A model generated the notes under the pieces. That model worked only from the letters and a program-made list of their open reading frames with translations, was not told the DNA's origin and did not search any database. 64,000 nucleotides of DNA from the NCBI GenBank assembly GCA_001972305.1, contig BDDD01002129.1, forward strand, positions 122,032 to 186,031. The letters are read 5' to 3'. The position numbers were made by a program, and so were the translations under genes. The stretch comes from Cephalotus follicularis. Lineage: Eukaryota > Streptophyta > Magnoliopsida > Oxalidales > Cephalotaceae. The stretch's first letter is position 1. Each line of letters starts with the position of its first letter. Positions 32,450-44,348 of the stretch are shown here, piece after piece.

Positions 32450-34920
32450 TGTCATGCCCCGAAACATGAGAAAAACTTACGGCCCGACATGTGGCAACCG
32501 TCCATGCAATTTATCCATATCATCATAGCATACCAACCAAAATACGTTATAATTTAAAACTTTAATACACCGATATGCATACGGAAACAACCATTCAATC
32601 CTTGTGTAGGTAAGCCCAAAGATATGCATAACATCATCATATATCTAAAGTACTGCCAAAAGCCGGTAGGTCAAAACAACTAAAAAATAATCTTATACAA
32701 ACATCTTATATAACAAGTCTTATACCAATCTCATACAACTAGACTCATACAAGGCAGAAGGAAACTACACTGCAACTAGAAATCCTGCCTGGAAGTCAGA
32801 TCCAATCACTTCGAGGTATCCTCTACACTCAACCCTAGATGTTGTGTCCATTTCAAGAATGGGTCAGCCAAACACAACAATGTAGGTAATACTATATGTA
32901 ATAAAGTGAACATGTATATAAAGATATATGCATGGCATGTGAAATGTATGAATGCCAATTGTGGACAACGCAGTACATCAATCGTCCATAAGCGGTGGCA
33001 TACTTACGAGTCCTAATCATAGAAAAAACCCTAGGTCTGCAGACAATCCATAAGTCAAACCATAATCATCCATTGCTACAAACAATCCATAAGGTCTAAA
33101 TACTACCCTGCCTCTCTAGTCCGAGATTGTACAACCACTGTCTACACCCCCTTCCAAGTCGTAGCAGTGTGGGATCGAGATAACACTGACCACATCAACT
33201 AGACGATAATGATAGTCCTCTATGGTCCTAGCACCATAATGCTAGTCAATGGTCCTAGCTCATACCATATTCCCATTGGTCCATCCACAATGCGATGTCC
33301 CTCGTAGGTCCACCCCTAAGGTAGTGTCCCAATTCCCCCCAATATAATGTGGTCTAACACCCATAACCTTCATGACGGAAATGAAGCTTAAGAGTGGGTT
33401 ATCTCGTCTAGTCTCAAACAATATCAACCATAACCATAACCACTAAAAGCCCGAAACCCATGACTCTATAACCATTTAAATGATAGAGACCTAATCATGA
33501 AGGATCGCATGAGATCCATCCGTCAAAACCGATTCCATAAGGCTAGTCCTCAAATGGTCCTAGCCCATAATGGTATCTCTTTAGGTCCAACCATACGATA
33601 CCATAACGCTAGTCCCCGAAGGTCCTAGCTCCTAATTCGTTCTATTTGTTTGGTCCCTTTTGAAGTTATTAAAACAATAAATAGGAGGCCTAACTAGGAG
33701 ATTCAATTCCAAACCATCCTCATTGAACTAACCTAACCATTAATTGAAAACCTCTTTGAAATTCACTTTAAAGATTGATAAAAGTTCAATTATGTTTAAA
33801 AGAGGGTTCATATAAGTTACACGACCCTAGGGAGGCTTCCTATAGAACCCATTTGAAGATAAAAGAGTTTGGACTTGAAAACATTGCATTTTGTATGAAA
33901 ATAGGGCACAAAGCACCAACTGTTTACCGAAAGCATCGACAGTTTAACAGGGTCAAAGCATTGTCAGTTTGCGCAAAGCGTCGACAGTTTGGCTACACAT
34001 AAAGTGTCGACTGTTGCGTATGACATCGATGGTTTTACTAGCCACAAAGCATTGACTGTTTAAGCCAAACCGTCGACGGTTTATGATTGCATCCAATAGC
34101 GTTGACAATTTAACACAAAATGTCGACAGTTTATCACTCACAAAGTGTCGACGCTTTTAGCGAAAGCGTCAAAGGTTTGACAGTTACAGAGAGTTCGTCA
34201 AACAGTCCAAAAATTTATTCAAATCCATTTTAAACCAAGTTAAACCGCTTAAAACTAGATACAAAGGAAGCTATAAGACCCAATGGTTGATTAGAACTTA
34301 AAAACACCTTTAAAACACTAAGATCCATACCCATAAACCCATAATCGAGAGAGAGAAGAGGTTAGGTCTATAAACCTAAAACTCTCAATTCTCTCTGTGA
34401 TTTCCATTCTAAGCATTAATTAACCATAGAATTTAGCCTAACTCATCTATCTAGCATAGATCTATCAATCAATAACTATAAAATCAGTCCATTCATCAAT
34501 ATGCATAGATTCCGAGCATATACGTAGAAGCAACCTTAAAATTGTTGAGATGCAGATCTGGAAGGATTTGTTGATGAATCCATGATCTGATCCTTTGTTC
34601 AAGCTCTAAACTCTGCCATGAATCCAAAGACTCATTCCTTGCTTGATTCTGGCCATACTCTCTCTAACTCCCTCTCTCCCTATCTCTCTAGAAATGGAAA
34701 AGAGAAATGAAATGAGAAAGGAATAGAGTTACTCGCCTATATATAGGCTCCTTTAAGAGAAAAAACCGAAAACTTCCCCTTAGGTTCACTACCCATAAAC
34801 AACCATAAAAGAGAAAATATGATAATATCATATACATGCCATGCCATCCATCAGTACAATACAGTACAATACAATATATAAATACATACAATTCCGTACA
34901 TCTAAAACTCGAGGCTTACA
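32450..34920 (-). mobile_element. Solo LTR (2,471 bp) with perfect TSD AAACA
   Basis: Left end TGTCATGCCCCG, right end CTCGAGGCTTACA; AAACA flanks both sides (32445-32449, 34921-34925), and the gag of H is continuous across it. The minus strand is probably sense: CCTATATATAGG at 34736 (TATA-like) precedes a GA/CT-rich leader. A palindrome array is at 33913-34175. The part 32980-33660 has many short GGTCCTAGC and AATGGTCC words, without clear periodicity. No coding sequence. Confidence 0.93.
33913..34175. repeat. TCGA-core palindrome array, GCGTCGACAGTTT spelling
   Basis: Cores at 33915/33935, 33960/33980, 34006/34025, 34051/34072, 34101/34122 and 34147/34168. Six pairs have internal spacing of 20, 20, 19, 21, 21 and 21 bp, and pair starts are about 45-50 bp apart. 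It is the most regular pairwise array in the window. Confidence 0.93.
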
Positions 34921-34925
34921 AAACA

Positions 34926-35611
34926 AAAGAAAGATGAACATGTGGTGGACTACATTGAGCGATAGAGAAACCTTGTATTAAATTGCAAGGAATGTATTAG
35001 TTAAGCTTCTTCCATTGACATGTGTGTCCAAGGAATTCACTGGGGCCTATTGTACTGTATCAAGAGTTATATGTCATTTTCTTTCGAAGAACTCGTTACA
35101 AGGGCTCATGACCTAGAATTATAAATTGCAAGACATGAAAATCATTGAGCCTCGAGTAAAGAAAGAACCAAAGAAAGATGTGAAAAAAGAAGTAAAGTTT
35201 GGAGAAGCCAAAGAAGCCATGACAATCACTACTTCCCAAATCCAAATTTTTATAAAGAAACAAAATATAAAAGGATGGAAGATAAGGTTACTACAAATCA
35301 ACCTAAGAAGAATGGTAAGCGAACTTTGAAAGAGCATGAAGACAAGGAGTATCCATTATCAGATTCTGAAGTGCCTGATATTTTGGATCAACTCCTTATT
35401 TTTTTGGAAAGTTTGTCTTTATATGTATAACTATCAAAGTTACAATGCTCAAAAGAAAGCTACACTTGCTTACAAAAGGTACAAGTGAGCATATAACCTA
35501 ACTGCCACATGGCTAACCACACTTTTTAAAACTAAGATTACAATCACCAAAAAAAAACTTGTAAGAGAACAGGCCATACATCAATCGTATGTGAAACTTC
35601 AACTGTTTGAT
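34926..35611 (+). pseudogene. Element H gag, second fragment
   Basis: A single frame with three stops reads KDEHVVDYIER, RNLVLNCKE, IDMCVQGIHWGLL and FEELVTRAHDLEL, i.e. the second half of the gag domain that starts at 32238. From about 35150 to 35340 a Lys-rich frame (KEPKKDVKKEVKFGEAKE) represents the basic gag tail. The fragment ends at 35611, where the LTR at 35612 begins. Confidence 0.85.
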
Positions 35612-36738
35612 TGTAATACCCTGTTCGTTCGTAAATGTATTTTTACGGGTTCGTAAATATATTTTTATGGATTTTATATGTGTTTTCGGGCTTTTAATTT
35701 TGTTTAATTTTAAAAGTCCGGTTGCCCTATGATCGGGTTTATGCGAATTGTGCTGTCCGATTACCGGTCCGAATTTTGGGTATGTTATGCTATGTTGGGT
35801 TTGGGTTTTATTTATTTTATTATTATCCAAAATTATTTATTAAAAACAATTTATTTACCTTTTATTTTAAAATTCCTTAATTCTTTTTATTTCCTTTTCC
35901 TATTTTATCATGTCCCACCCTTTTCTCCTACTTCCTCCCACCATCCTCCTTCTTTCCAGCAAATCCCACTATCAATTCACATGCTAAATCCTTCCTTTTC
36001 CATTTCAAATCCAGAAAAGTTCCTTTCTTCCTCCTTTTGTCTCCTCCATTCTCCATTATTAGAGTATCTTGCCATTTTATATGTTGCCCACATCATTATT
36101 GCAAGCTACTGCAAATTCTATCTTGTTAATGTGTAACAAGCTGCTGTGTAATTAATTCATCAAATTCGTAGAGGTAAATTTGATTCTTAGTTGTTCTTCA
36201 AGTTGAATTCATAAGGTTTGCTAAACTACTCTTTATTTTGGTTCCTTTTGGTCCCTGTTTTTGTCACAGCCGAATTGTGTGTTGTGTTTGTGTTCCTCCT
36301 ACTGTTTTCTAGGTTCTCTAACATCATTAAAGGTCAGTAAATTCGTCCCCTTTAATGATAATCTTGTTCTAATGGCATACTTTGAGTTTTTATGCTCTTG
36401 GTGTCTTTGAGTCTTTGATTCTTGTCTAAACATGTTGCTATTGTGTTAGTAATGTTATCTGCACTTTTTATGCACCTATATATGTCACAAACTGAGTTTA
36501 CAACACCTGCAATCAATTAGAAACAAAATCTGGACATGTTCATGCATTGTCTCCTTACTTCCTCTTGCAAGTTAAATCATGGAAAGGTCGTTTCCTTGTC
36601 AAATTTGTGTTTCTATGTCACCTACAAGTCAGATATAATCATATGTTTATGTCCATATGTCTCTAGTTTAATGTAGAAATCATTTGAACCATTTTCAGTA
36701 GCAAATCGTCGGATTTCCAACTGTTCTGTTGCCCAGAA

Positions 36739-36931
36739 CAGTCGGCTATCTGAGTGGACAGTCGACTGGAATGGTTGTGTAGTCGACTGGAGGGAAGAAC
36801 ACAGTCGACTACCTGCATTTTTGGTTGCGTAGTCGACTCTTCATATGGTCCAGTCGACTGCCAAGCCTCCCCAGTCGACTGGACCCCTGTTCTAGTCGAC
36901 TGTTTTGCCCTGGAATGTGCTATTGTCAACT
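36739..36931. repeat. 21-bp-spaced CAGTCGACTG array
   Basis: GTCGAC cores at 36761, 36782, 36804, 36832, 36853, 36874 and 36895, with variants GTCGGC at 36741 and GTCAAC at 36925. Steps are 20, 21, 22, 28, 21, 21, 21 and 30 bp. It occupies the same LTR position as 28631-28836, including one 28-bp step. Confidence 0.94.
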
Positions 36932-37096
36932 GTTTTGATTCGTTTGATCCCCGAATCGATCCGAATCTTTTCCAAACACTGTTATGAGTCTGTTTAATGC
37001 TTTTGATGTGTTTTAAACTCTTATACATATGATTTTGATTGTCTTTTAGATTGTGTACTTCAAAGGAGAACTCAGGAAGTCAGAAATGAGCCTACT

Positions 37097-37657
37097 ATGG
37101 AGGAGCTTGTACGACAGGCAGTTGCTCAGGAGATACGACGCGTGTTGAGTGAGAAGAATCAGAATCAGGACCATAGGGAGCCGGTTGCTGCTAATGATGC
37201 TCCAGCTGATGTCCAGTTGGGAAGAGATGCTGGGGACAGGACTGTTACGCCCACTTATGTTTGGCTTGAGCGGTTCCAGAAGCTGAGACCGCAGTCTTTC
37301 AGCTCAGCCGTGACTCCGGTGGAAGCTGAGCACTGGATTGCTAATATGGACAAGATCTTTGATGTGCTTGGTTACAGTGATGAACAGAAGATTAAGTTAG
37401 CTGTATACAAGCTTGAGGGTGATGCTCAGAAATGGTGGAAAGCTGTGGTTTTGGCTAAGGGTGGCAACTATGCGGAGACTTTGACCTGGTCTGAGTTTTG
37501 CGAGGTCTTTTATCAGCAGTACTTTCCCACCGCTGATAAGGAGGCTTACGCCAGAGAGTTTATCAATACCAGACAAAAGGATGGAGAGTCGGTGATGGAG
37601 TTCTTGACCCGATTCACTAGACTTGCTGGTTTTGCTGGGTCCGCTGCAGGAACAGCA
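37097..37657 (+). pseudogene. Tekay-like gag, 3'-truncated
   Basis: An open frame of 187 codons starts with MEELVRQAVAQEIRRVL and continues WLERFQKLRPQSFSSAVTPV, EAEHWIANMDKIFDVLG, LEGDAQKWWKAV, FCEVFYQQYFPTADKEAYA and FLTRFTRLAGFAG. It is the retrotrans_gag region of the G1 family with few defects, so it is younger or less decayed than G1. The zinc knuckle and all of pol are missing, as the element is cut at 37657. The protein would be a partial nucleocapsid at best. Confidence 0.88.
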
Positions 37658-38766
37658 TGATGGAAAAGAACTATTCTCTTCAAATACATCAACTTCTATA
37701 CAAGGCACTTCTTGTCCACAAAGCCAAAAGTTAGATGTTCATCTAGAAGGCGTAATGCCTGTTCAATTTATGGTGGATAGAGAGACAACCATTGTTTATG
37801 CATACCCTGGAATGACCAAGGCTCAAGCTTTCAATGCTCCAACATTGTATGAGATTATGACTGATGATCTGGAAAATTGAGAATCATCATCAGAATTTGA
37901 AGATGAAATAGGTGATGGATGGTCAACGTTCATCAGCAAGAAGAAGTACCCAATGAAAAGCCAAAAATGCAAGTTGTTAACTTCTTCAAAGATTGTGTAG
38001 GGGGTATCCTTTTTTGGAATGGAGCCTACAGGCTGGACTTCACTAGACAATTTGTCCATTCCAGAAGATGACGAAGGATGAACCTTGGTTAAAAGGAAGG
38101 GTTATAATAGATTCCAGCTTCCAGCTACCCCATCGAATCATAATAGGAAGAAAAGAGAAATTTTCTTCAAGCAAAGGAGGAAACGAAGTACCAGGAAGAA
38201 GGTTGTATCAGAGCCAATTCCTATTAAGGAAGAAGTCCTTCAACCATCCTCTCGAAAACAAGTTACTCTTTTGAAGTAATTTCCAGATGGCTTCCTTCAA
38301 AAGAGCATATGGCACTGGTTTATACCATCACTGCACGTAATAATTCCAAGCCAGGTGTTGAGAAAGAAAAACAAGTAGAAAATTTCTCAAATCCAAAGAC
38401 TACTCAAGACAAGTTAGTAGAAGAAGGAACTATAGGCAAGCTTGAAAATATTTCATTGGACATGAGTTTATCCAAAGCTCTGAAACTCCTTTTGAATACT
38501 TGTTTGGAATTAGTACAAGCTTTCACTGATCCAAAAGAGTTCAAAGAAAAAATATTTTCTCCTGTTGATCAAGTACCACAAGCTAGTTGCATGGCAACAA
38601 TTTCCTTCCCAGATGATGATTTACAACTTGGAACTCATTGCATAATAGACCACTCTATGTGAGTGGGTATATTTGAGACCATAATAATTCTTGCATGTTA
38701 GTGGATAATGGGTCTGCCGTCAACATTATGCCAATCATAACAATAAAGAAAATTGGGATCCTCATG
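37658..38766 (+). pseudogene. Element H: gag-pol linker and start of protease
   Basis: H continues after the insertion. The frame near 38085-38290 (KRKGYNRFQLPATPSN, KREIFFKQRRKRSTRKK, KQVTLLK) is the basic linker typical of this Gypsy group. At 38690-38765 the protease begins: ILACXVDNGSAVNIMP, where DNGSA stands for the usual DGGSA catalytic box. It stops at the hAT element and resumes at 44348. Confidence 0.75.
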
Positions 38767-39910
38767 TAGGGGTGTGCAAAATTACTCGAAATCTAAAAAT
38801 CCGAACTAGACTACACCGAATTTTTTTTTGGATCAGATAATTAGGGTACTTCAGATATTCAGGGCGGGGATTTCGGTTAAAATTAAAAATGCGATTCGGG
38901 TGCGGTTTATAAAATTCTAAATATTCAGGTAGCTAGGTATCCGAATACCCGAAATTTTAGTTATGACATTGGGCCATTATACATAACACATTACACATAT
39001 GGGCCATTATACACAAGTAACACAACACTGTACAATAAAAACAATGGACCATTAGTACACAATGGCCCATATAATTATATTTTGACTTCGGCAATTGATT
39101 TCTCTCTCCCATCCCAAACCGAAGAAATGAAATCGACGAAATTGAAATTCCTAATTTCCTATTTCGTTCGGTAACCCTAACATCTCCGGACTCTAATCTC
39201 TATCTCTCTCGCTCTCAACACAAACGAAGTTGGCAACGACCTCTCCTCCTCCTCTCCTCTCACTCTCAATGGCTCCTCTCCTCTCCTCAAGTCCTCAGTC
39301 CTCTCAATCTCAACTCAACAGTTGACAGTGGACAGCCAACAGAGTAAAATGTATGTTATTCTCTACCGTTTATTTTACCTTTGTTTTTTATTTTAGTTGG
39401 TGATTCATTAAAGATCTTGAAAAATCTCGTGAGTGATTACTTGTGGATCAACTTTCATAGACTAGGCACTCCTCAATCCTCATGTGCATCCCCTGGTTTT
39501 TGGTAGTTTTATTTGTGAATTTTTTTTAACTATTTATAATATATCAAACATACATTAGGATCACTGATCACATGTTTTTTATATTGTTAGATTATTTGGA
39601 TATGCCTTTTGGGTTTATGTACATGAATGTTGATTCATATTTATCATTTATATGTTTGTTTTCTAAAAAAAATACTCCTGGTAATTATATACTTCCATTT
39701 TGTGAAGTTCTACAAAACTCAAATGTACATGTTGGTTCTATTTGTTTAATGCCTAAGGTAATTCTTACTTCAATTTACTTCTAGAATTCTGCTTACACTT
39801 CCAATTGCAACAACTTTTCATTTCGTCAATTCACAAACTTGTTTGTGTATATTAATATATTATACTATTTTGTGTAGATGTCACTTAAGAACAAAGGGAG
39901 TTGGACACAA

Positions 39911-40660
39911 TGGATGAAACTGAAGTGACCGTGAATGCAAAGGAGGATGCTAATGCTACTGAGGCAAGCAATAAAGAGAAAAAAAAGATCCAAGAATCTG
40001 GGTATGAGGTATGGCTTTACTTTCAAAAAGTTTAGACATAGTGATGGGAAGATGAAAAAGAAGTGTAACTATTGTGAGAGGGATTATGTAGCTAACACAC
40101 ACACACACATGGTATTTCTTCTCTTAAGTCTCATCTTAGGACTTACAAAAAATACCCCCAAATTCAGATAAGACCCAAGCCATATTGAGTCTTAAACCTA
40201 CGAACTAAGTGGTTGAGAGCTGTATGGGTAGTACACTTAGTAGTTGGGAGATGGACCAAGATGCTGCTAGAAATGCTTTAGCTTGCATGATAATAATTGA
40301 TGAGCTTTCATTTAAATCTGTCAAGAGTAGTTGATAGTTGTGATAGCAATGTGGTTTAAGGTTCTGTCACATTATACGGTGATGAGAGATTGCTATCAAT
40401 TGTATTTAAATGGAAAGTTGAAATTGCAAAAATATTTGAAATTGTCTTCTGACAGAGTTTGCCTAACCATAGACATGTAGACATCCTTGCAAAGGATCAA
40501 CTACATGTGTCTAAGGGCTCATTTCATTGATGATCAATAACAAAAGGATTCTTAACTTTTGTCCAATTTCTAGTCATAGGGGTGAATATATTGGAATGGC
40601 TATTGAAAAGTGTTTGATGGATTAGGGAATTAAAAAAGTGATGACTGATACTGTAAATTA
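39911..40660 (+). pseudogene. hAT transposase remnant (RICESLEEPER-like), N-terminal half
   Basis: Starting at MDETEVTVNAKED, a BED-type zinc finger follows: KFRHSDGKMKKKCNYCERDY, with the Cys pair at 40064-40075 and a later HTHT/SLKSHL segment. Then come ALACMIIIDELSFK, VMRDCYQLYLNGKLKLQ, SDRVCLTIDXXTS, LRAHFIDDQ and YIGMAIEKCLMD. These are the pre-RNase-H segments of plant hAT transposases. Frameshifts and stops occur throughout (for example, after KSVKSS and IDDQ). Coding similarity stops at about 40660, just before the catalytic core, where Copia-like LTR sequence starts; the dimerisation domain is not found. It is dead and half missing. Confidence 0.8.
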
Positions 40661-41753
40661 TTGACGTTTTTAGTCTCAATCCGAGTTTTGATGATAACAT
40701 ATTCGCATTTAACAAAGTTCATTTTATGTGCAAGATGTTAGAAATCTCACAAAGGCAAAAAGGCAGTTTTTACACAAAGACATCGACGTGGTTAAAGAAG
40801 CCATCAACGTCTTTAGCTTCAAAAGTTTGAGGTAGTTTTTCCTCTAAGACATCGATCCTATTTTATAAGGATATCGAAGTCTTTGGCTCCAAAGATACAT
40901 GCAGTTTTCCCTCAAAGACATCGATGTGTTTAGAAAGACATCGATGTGTTTAAGCTCAAAAGTTATAGGCCGATTTTTCACAAAGGCATAAATCCTATTC
41001 TATGAAGACATCAACGTCCAACCAAAAAACATCGATCCTTTTACTATGACATCGATGTGTTTTTCATATCATTGAGGACTCAGCTACAACTCCAGAAAAT
41101 ACATCGATCCTTTTACTATGGCATCGATGTGTGTTTCATATCTTTGAAGCTTGGTTACAACTCCAAAAAAGTCATCGACGCCCTTATTAGACATCGACGT
41201 CTTTTTACAAATCTATGTCCTGGATGCTCACAACGGCTAGTTAACTTACGAAGACATCGATGCCTATCAAAAGACATCGACGTTTTTCCTTCAACGGCTA
41301 TATAACAAAGTTACAACAAATCATGACTTTTTCATATCTTAAACCTCCATGATTTATGCAATGGCTTCAAGGAATTTTTGGCTATAAAAAGGAAGATACA
41401 AGCCTTCAGAAATCATCAAGAATATAGGCATGCCAGTAGATTACAAACTACAAAGATCAAGCATTCTCATTGTTCTCAAAAGCTTCAAAATCTTTACTTT
41501 TTTTGTATCTTTATCCTTCATGTGTTTCTCATTGAAAGCTAGATCAAATCTTCTGAGAGATTACACTGTAAAAACAAAAAAATCAAACACTTGTAAAAGA
41601 GGAGAGTGAATTCGATAAGGTCTTGAGATCAAGGTCTTATGATTGAGAGATCAATCAAGAAAAAGTGTAAGGTGTAACAAATTGCTGCCTTAATCAATTC
41701 GAGCTAGTGGAAACTCAATGAGCTACCTTGGAAAAAATGGACGTAGGCAAGAG
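40660..41753 (+). mobile_element. LTR fragment (Copia-like) inside the hAT element
   Basis: Contains TTTTGATGATAACA near 40687, a common element of plant Copia LTRs, a palindrome array (40780-41284), a TATA-like CTATAAAAAG at 41382 and a tail ending GGACGTAGGCAAGAG. The left limit falls where transposase similarity ends; exact ends and TSD are not resolved. Confidence 0.55.
40780..41284. repeat. TCGA-core palindrome array of eight dyads
   Basis: Pairs of ATCGA cores: 40782/40803, 40851/40873, 40920/40940, a degenerate pair at about 40989/41010, 41031/41051, 41103/41123, 41174/41193 and 41256/41276. Spacing within pairs is 19-22 bp. Most pair starts are 69-72 bp apart; the exceptions are 42 bp before the fifth pair and 82 bp before the last. 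Units read ACATCGATGTGTTT, ACATCGATCCTTTT and ACATCGACGTCTTT. Confidence 0.92.
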
Positions 41754-43418
41754 TGTCACACCCGACCGTTCGATCGGTAACATTAAGACAAGCATATGTG
41801 GTGATATCAGAAATAAGCATAATAATATTCCAGCATTCCATTCAACAATTCATAAATAAAATTTGCGGAAGCATTCGATAAGCCGGAATATAATACAAGT
41901 CATCCGCATGCAGCCCATACTACGTGCAGGTACAAACCAACAATATCCTTAACATAAGGAAAATACAACAGTAACACAGAGTGTGATCCGTTCGATACAA
42001 CACAATACATCAAAAGAAATAACAAACTTAAGATAGAAAGTAGAAGCTCTTCAAGCTTCAGCAACAATCTCCAAAGTCTTCGCTTAATCTGAAATTGTAG
42101 GGGTTAGCCGTTGTCCTCACTTGGCTAAGTAGGAAGATAATGCATGCTAAGGAATATATGAATGCAACATGTATGACCGTTTATATTTAAAATAACATTT
42201 AAATGTGACAATATATAAGCAATCATGCCAAGTGGCCATAGACAATACATATGCAAGAATACCGCACAAGGGTACAATCAATTCATCCTAGTTTGGGTGT
42301 CACATGTCGCTACCTCCTAGCTCCGACTGCGCACCACCTAACTATCACCCTACGCTCCGAAGATGATAGAACCGGTAACATTTACTACCGGCATTGGCGG
42401 GTAGTTTAACAAATAAGATCTGCAATGTAGATAAGTTTTGGAGATACTCTAGCCAACTCCTGGCAACCAGGATCCATACCGCAGTCGGTGACCACAGCCA
42501 TCACTCGACTACCGACAATAAGCATAGACAAACAATTCGAGCATTACAATAATAATATTACATATATCATTAATATGCAATATAAAAGTTGTTTTCTTAA
42601 GAAACATATAACAAGTCATTTATCGTACGTCTTATAGGAGGAAAACGATATCAATACAATAATGGTTCTCGATTGGAGAACAAAAAAGGTGGTACCTCTC
42701 ATAGGAGGAAAATTGGTAGTTTCTTTAATAATAAGCTTTCCTTTGAAATGAATATTTGATAACATAATTTGTGCTCATAGCACTTAGTTGGTTAGATCAT
42801 TGAAATATAAGTAGTAGCGGTGTTAAACGACACCAAAACAGTATATACTAATATGAAGTAGCATATACAGTAACAACATTACAAGACAGTAGCAAATCAA
42901 GGGTTCACAAGGAATAACAATTCATAGTCATTCCTATGCATCTCTCACAAGTAGTGCGTACGTTGTTTAATTTTGGAATATAATTGTATATAAGGCCAGG
43001 ATTGACTGTCCTAATCATCCATATGGAGGCCAAGTTAATTACATTCCAAATTAAGGCCCAACAGAACCTATATCAGCATTTTTACCTAGGACAGTCGGCT
43101 GTTCTCAAGAACATACGGGTGTTCTGGTTGAGCGGTCGACTGTTTTGTCTTAACAGTCGACTGGATAGGGTCGAATAGTCGACTGCCATGAAGAACAGTC
43201 GACTGCTTCTGCCCAGAAGTGCAGGCAGTAGCAGGTTATATATTCCAAAACCTAATGCCAATCCAATCAATGCATGCAATCAAGAAGAAAATAAAACATA
43301 CATGATATGCATAATATATCTTCCAAAACATATCGTTACCCCTACCTCAATTGCTTATCCCAAAATCAATTTGGAATTGATCTTTCACTTTGAGTTATTC
43401 AAGTATGGGGGTGTTCTA
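41754..43418 (-). mobile_element. LTR inside the hAT element, probably minus-strand sense
   Basis: Left end TGTCACACCCGACCG at 41754; right end GGGGGTGTTCTA near 43418, a decayed form of the usual GTTACA. U5-type features (TTGCGGAAGCATT near 41863) and the AGCCAACTCCTGGC word near 42452 show it is related to LTR G4 and to the LTR at 4139, read on the minus strand. The flanks do not match, so no TSD is claimed. A CAGTCGACTG array is at 43092-43206. No coding sequence. Confidence 0.65.
43092..43206. repeat. 21-bp-spaced CAGTCGACTG array
   Basis: Cores at 43094 (GTCGGC), about 43114 (degenerate), 43135, 43156, 43178 and 43198; steps 20-22 bp. It is about 0.22-0.32 kb from the LTR start on the minus strand, the same place as the upstream arrays at 4320 and 31913. 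Confidence 0.9.
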
Positions 43419-44348
43419 TGAATTTTTGAGTATAGATACATTTTAAGTTTTAAAATTGCATGCTTTATTTCTTGGTATTTCGAATTTAGTGTTTTTAATT
43501 ATCGAACTCTTAATTTCCTGTTTTGATTATTTATTTTATTTTGTATAATTAGGAGTAGTTTTTGATAGTTTATTTCAAATTTGGTATACTTTGCCTAGGT
43601 TGGATAGATTACAACTAGTTTATCGTTTCCATGCGTTCGACCCATTACTGCATGATCCTTGCACTTGCGGCTATAAATTTTAAAACATTCTTTTTAACAG
43701 TGAATAGCTACTTATGCAATTTTCAATTTGTCAGACTAACATAGGTGTAATTTGTACTGCTAATCTGCTATGTTCTTTAAAGTCTGGAGTGGAGTGCCCA
43801 ATTTTCATTTTGTTAGACTATGTAGTTGGTGTAATTGGTACAGGGTAATAGGGTATTGACTATTGAGTAATATTGAAATTCTACTATGTGGTTCAAATTC
43901 TACAAATGTTGCTGATGTTAGTTGTATTTGTTTTCATGTTGTATACTTGTATCTGATTTGCTTGGAAACAAGAAGCTTGGAACAAGTTCAATTCAGAAGA
44001 ACTTTCTTAAATATCCTTGTCGATTTAATTAGTGTAATTGGTGATGCTTTGTTAAATAATTGGATTATTTGAATAGTATTTGCTGTAATTAGATGGAGTA
44101 TTAAGTATTATATTTTTAATTTTAAATATTTTGTATGTTTTTATTGAAAATTCTTAATTTTAATTAAAACTATAAATTTGCGATTTTACCCGCAAAACCC
44201 GAAAACAACATTAGCAGTTTGGGGCGGGTAACCGAAACCTGAAATTTAACAGTGGATCGGTTTCAGGTTGCTCAATTTTCACCTGAACACCCGAAAACAC
44301 GAACCTCAATTTTTTACGGTTCGGATAATACCCGAATAAACACCCCTA

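Larger units (their letters stand above)
35612..37657 (+). mobile_element. Deleted Tekay-like element: LTR piece fused to gag, inserted in H
   Basis: It begins TGTAATACCCTG like the G1 LTR and follows it past the promoter and the CAGTCGACTG array (36739-36931). Then, near 37030, it passes straight into coding sequence, with no U5 end or primer-binding site. The gag is cut at 37657. Flanks share TGAT (35608-35611 and 37658-37661), and H resumes at 37658. Either a target duplication survives with the 3' half deleted, or a microhomology-based deletion produced it. Confidence 0.75.
38767..44348 (+). mobile_element. hAT DNA transposon, decayed, with nested LTR fragments
   Basis: Left end TAGGGGTGTGCAAAA; right end AAACACCCCTA, the inverted form of the first nine bases. 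The 8-bp target duplication is about TCCTCATG/TCCCCATT, or ATCCTCAT/ATCCCCAT one base over; the host reading frame supports ATCCCCAT as the original. Sub-terminal sequence is rich in CCGAA/TTCGG words on both sides, typical of hAT. A transposase remnant lies at 39911-40660. LTR-derived sequence fills 40660-43418. The remaining right part (43419-44348) is AT-rich with no transposase C-terminus. Confidence 0.85.
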
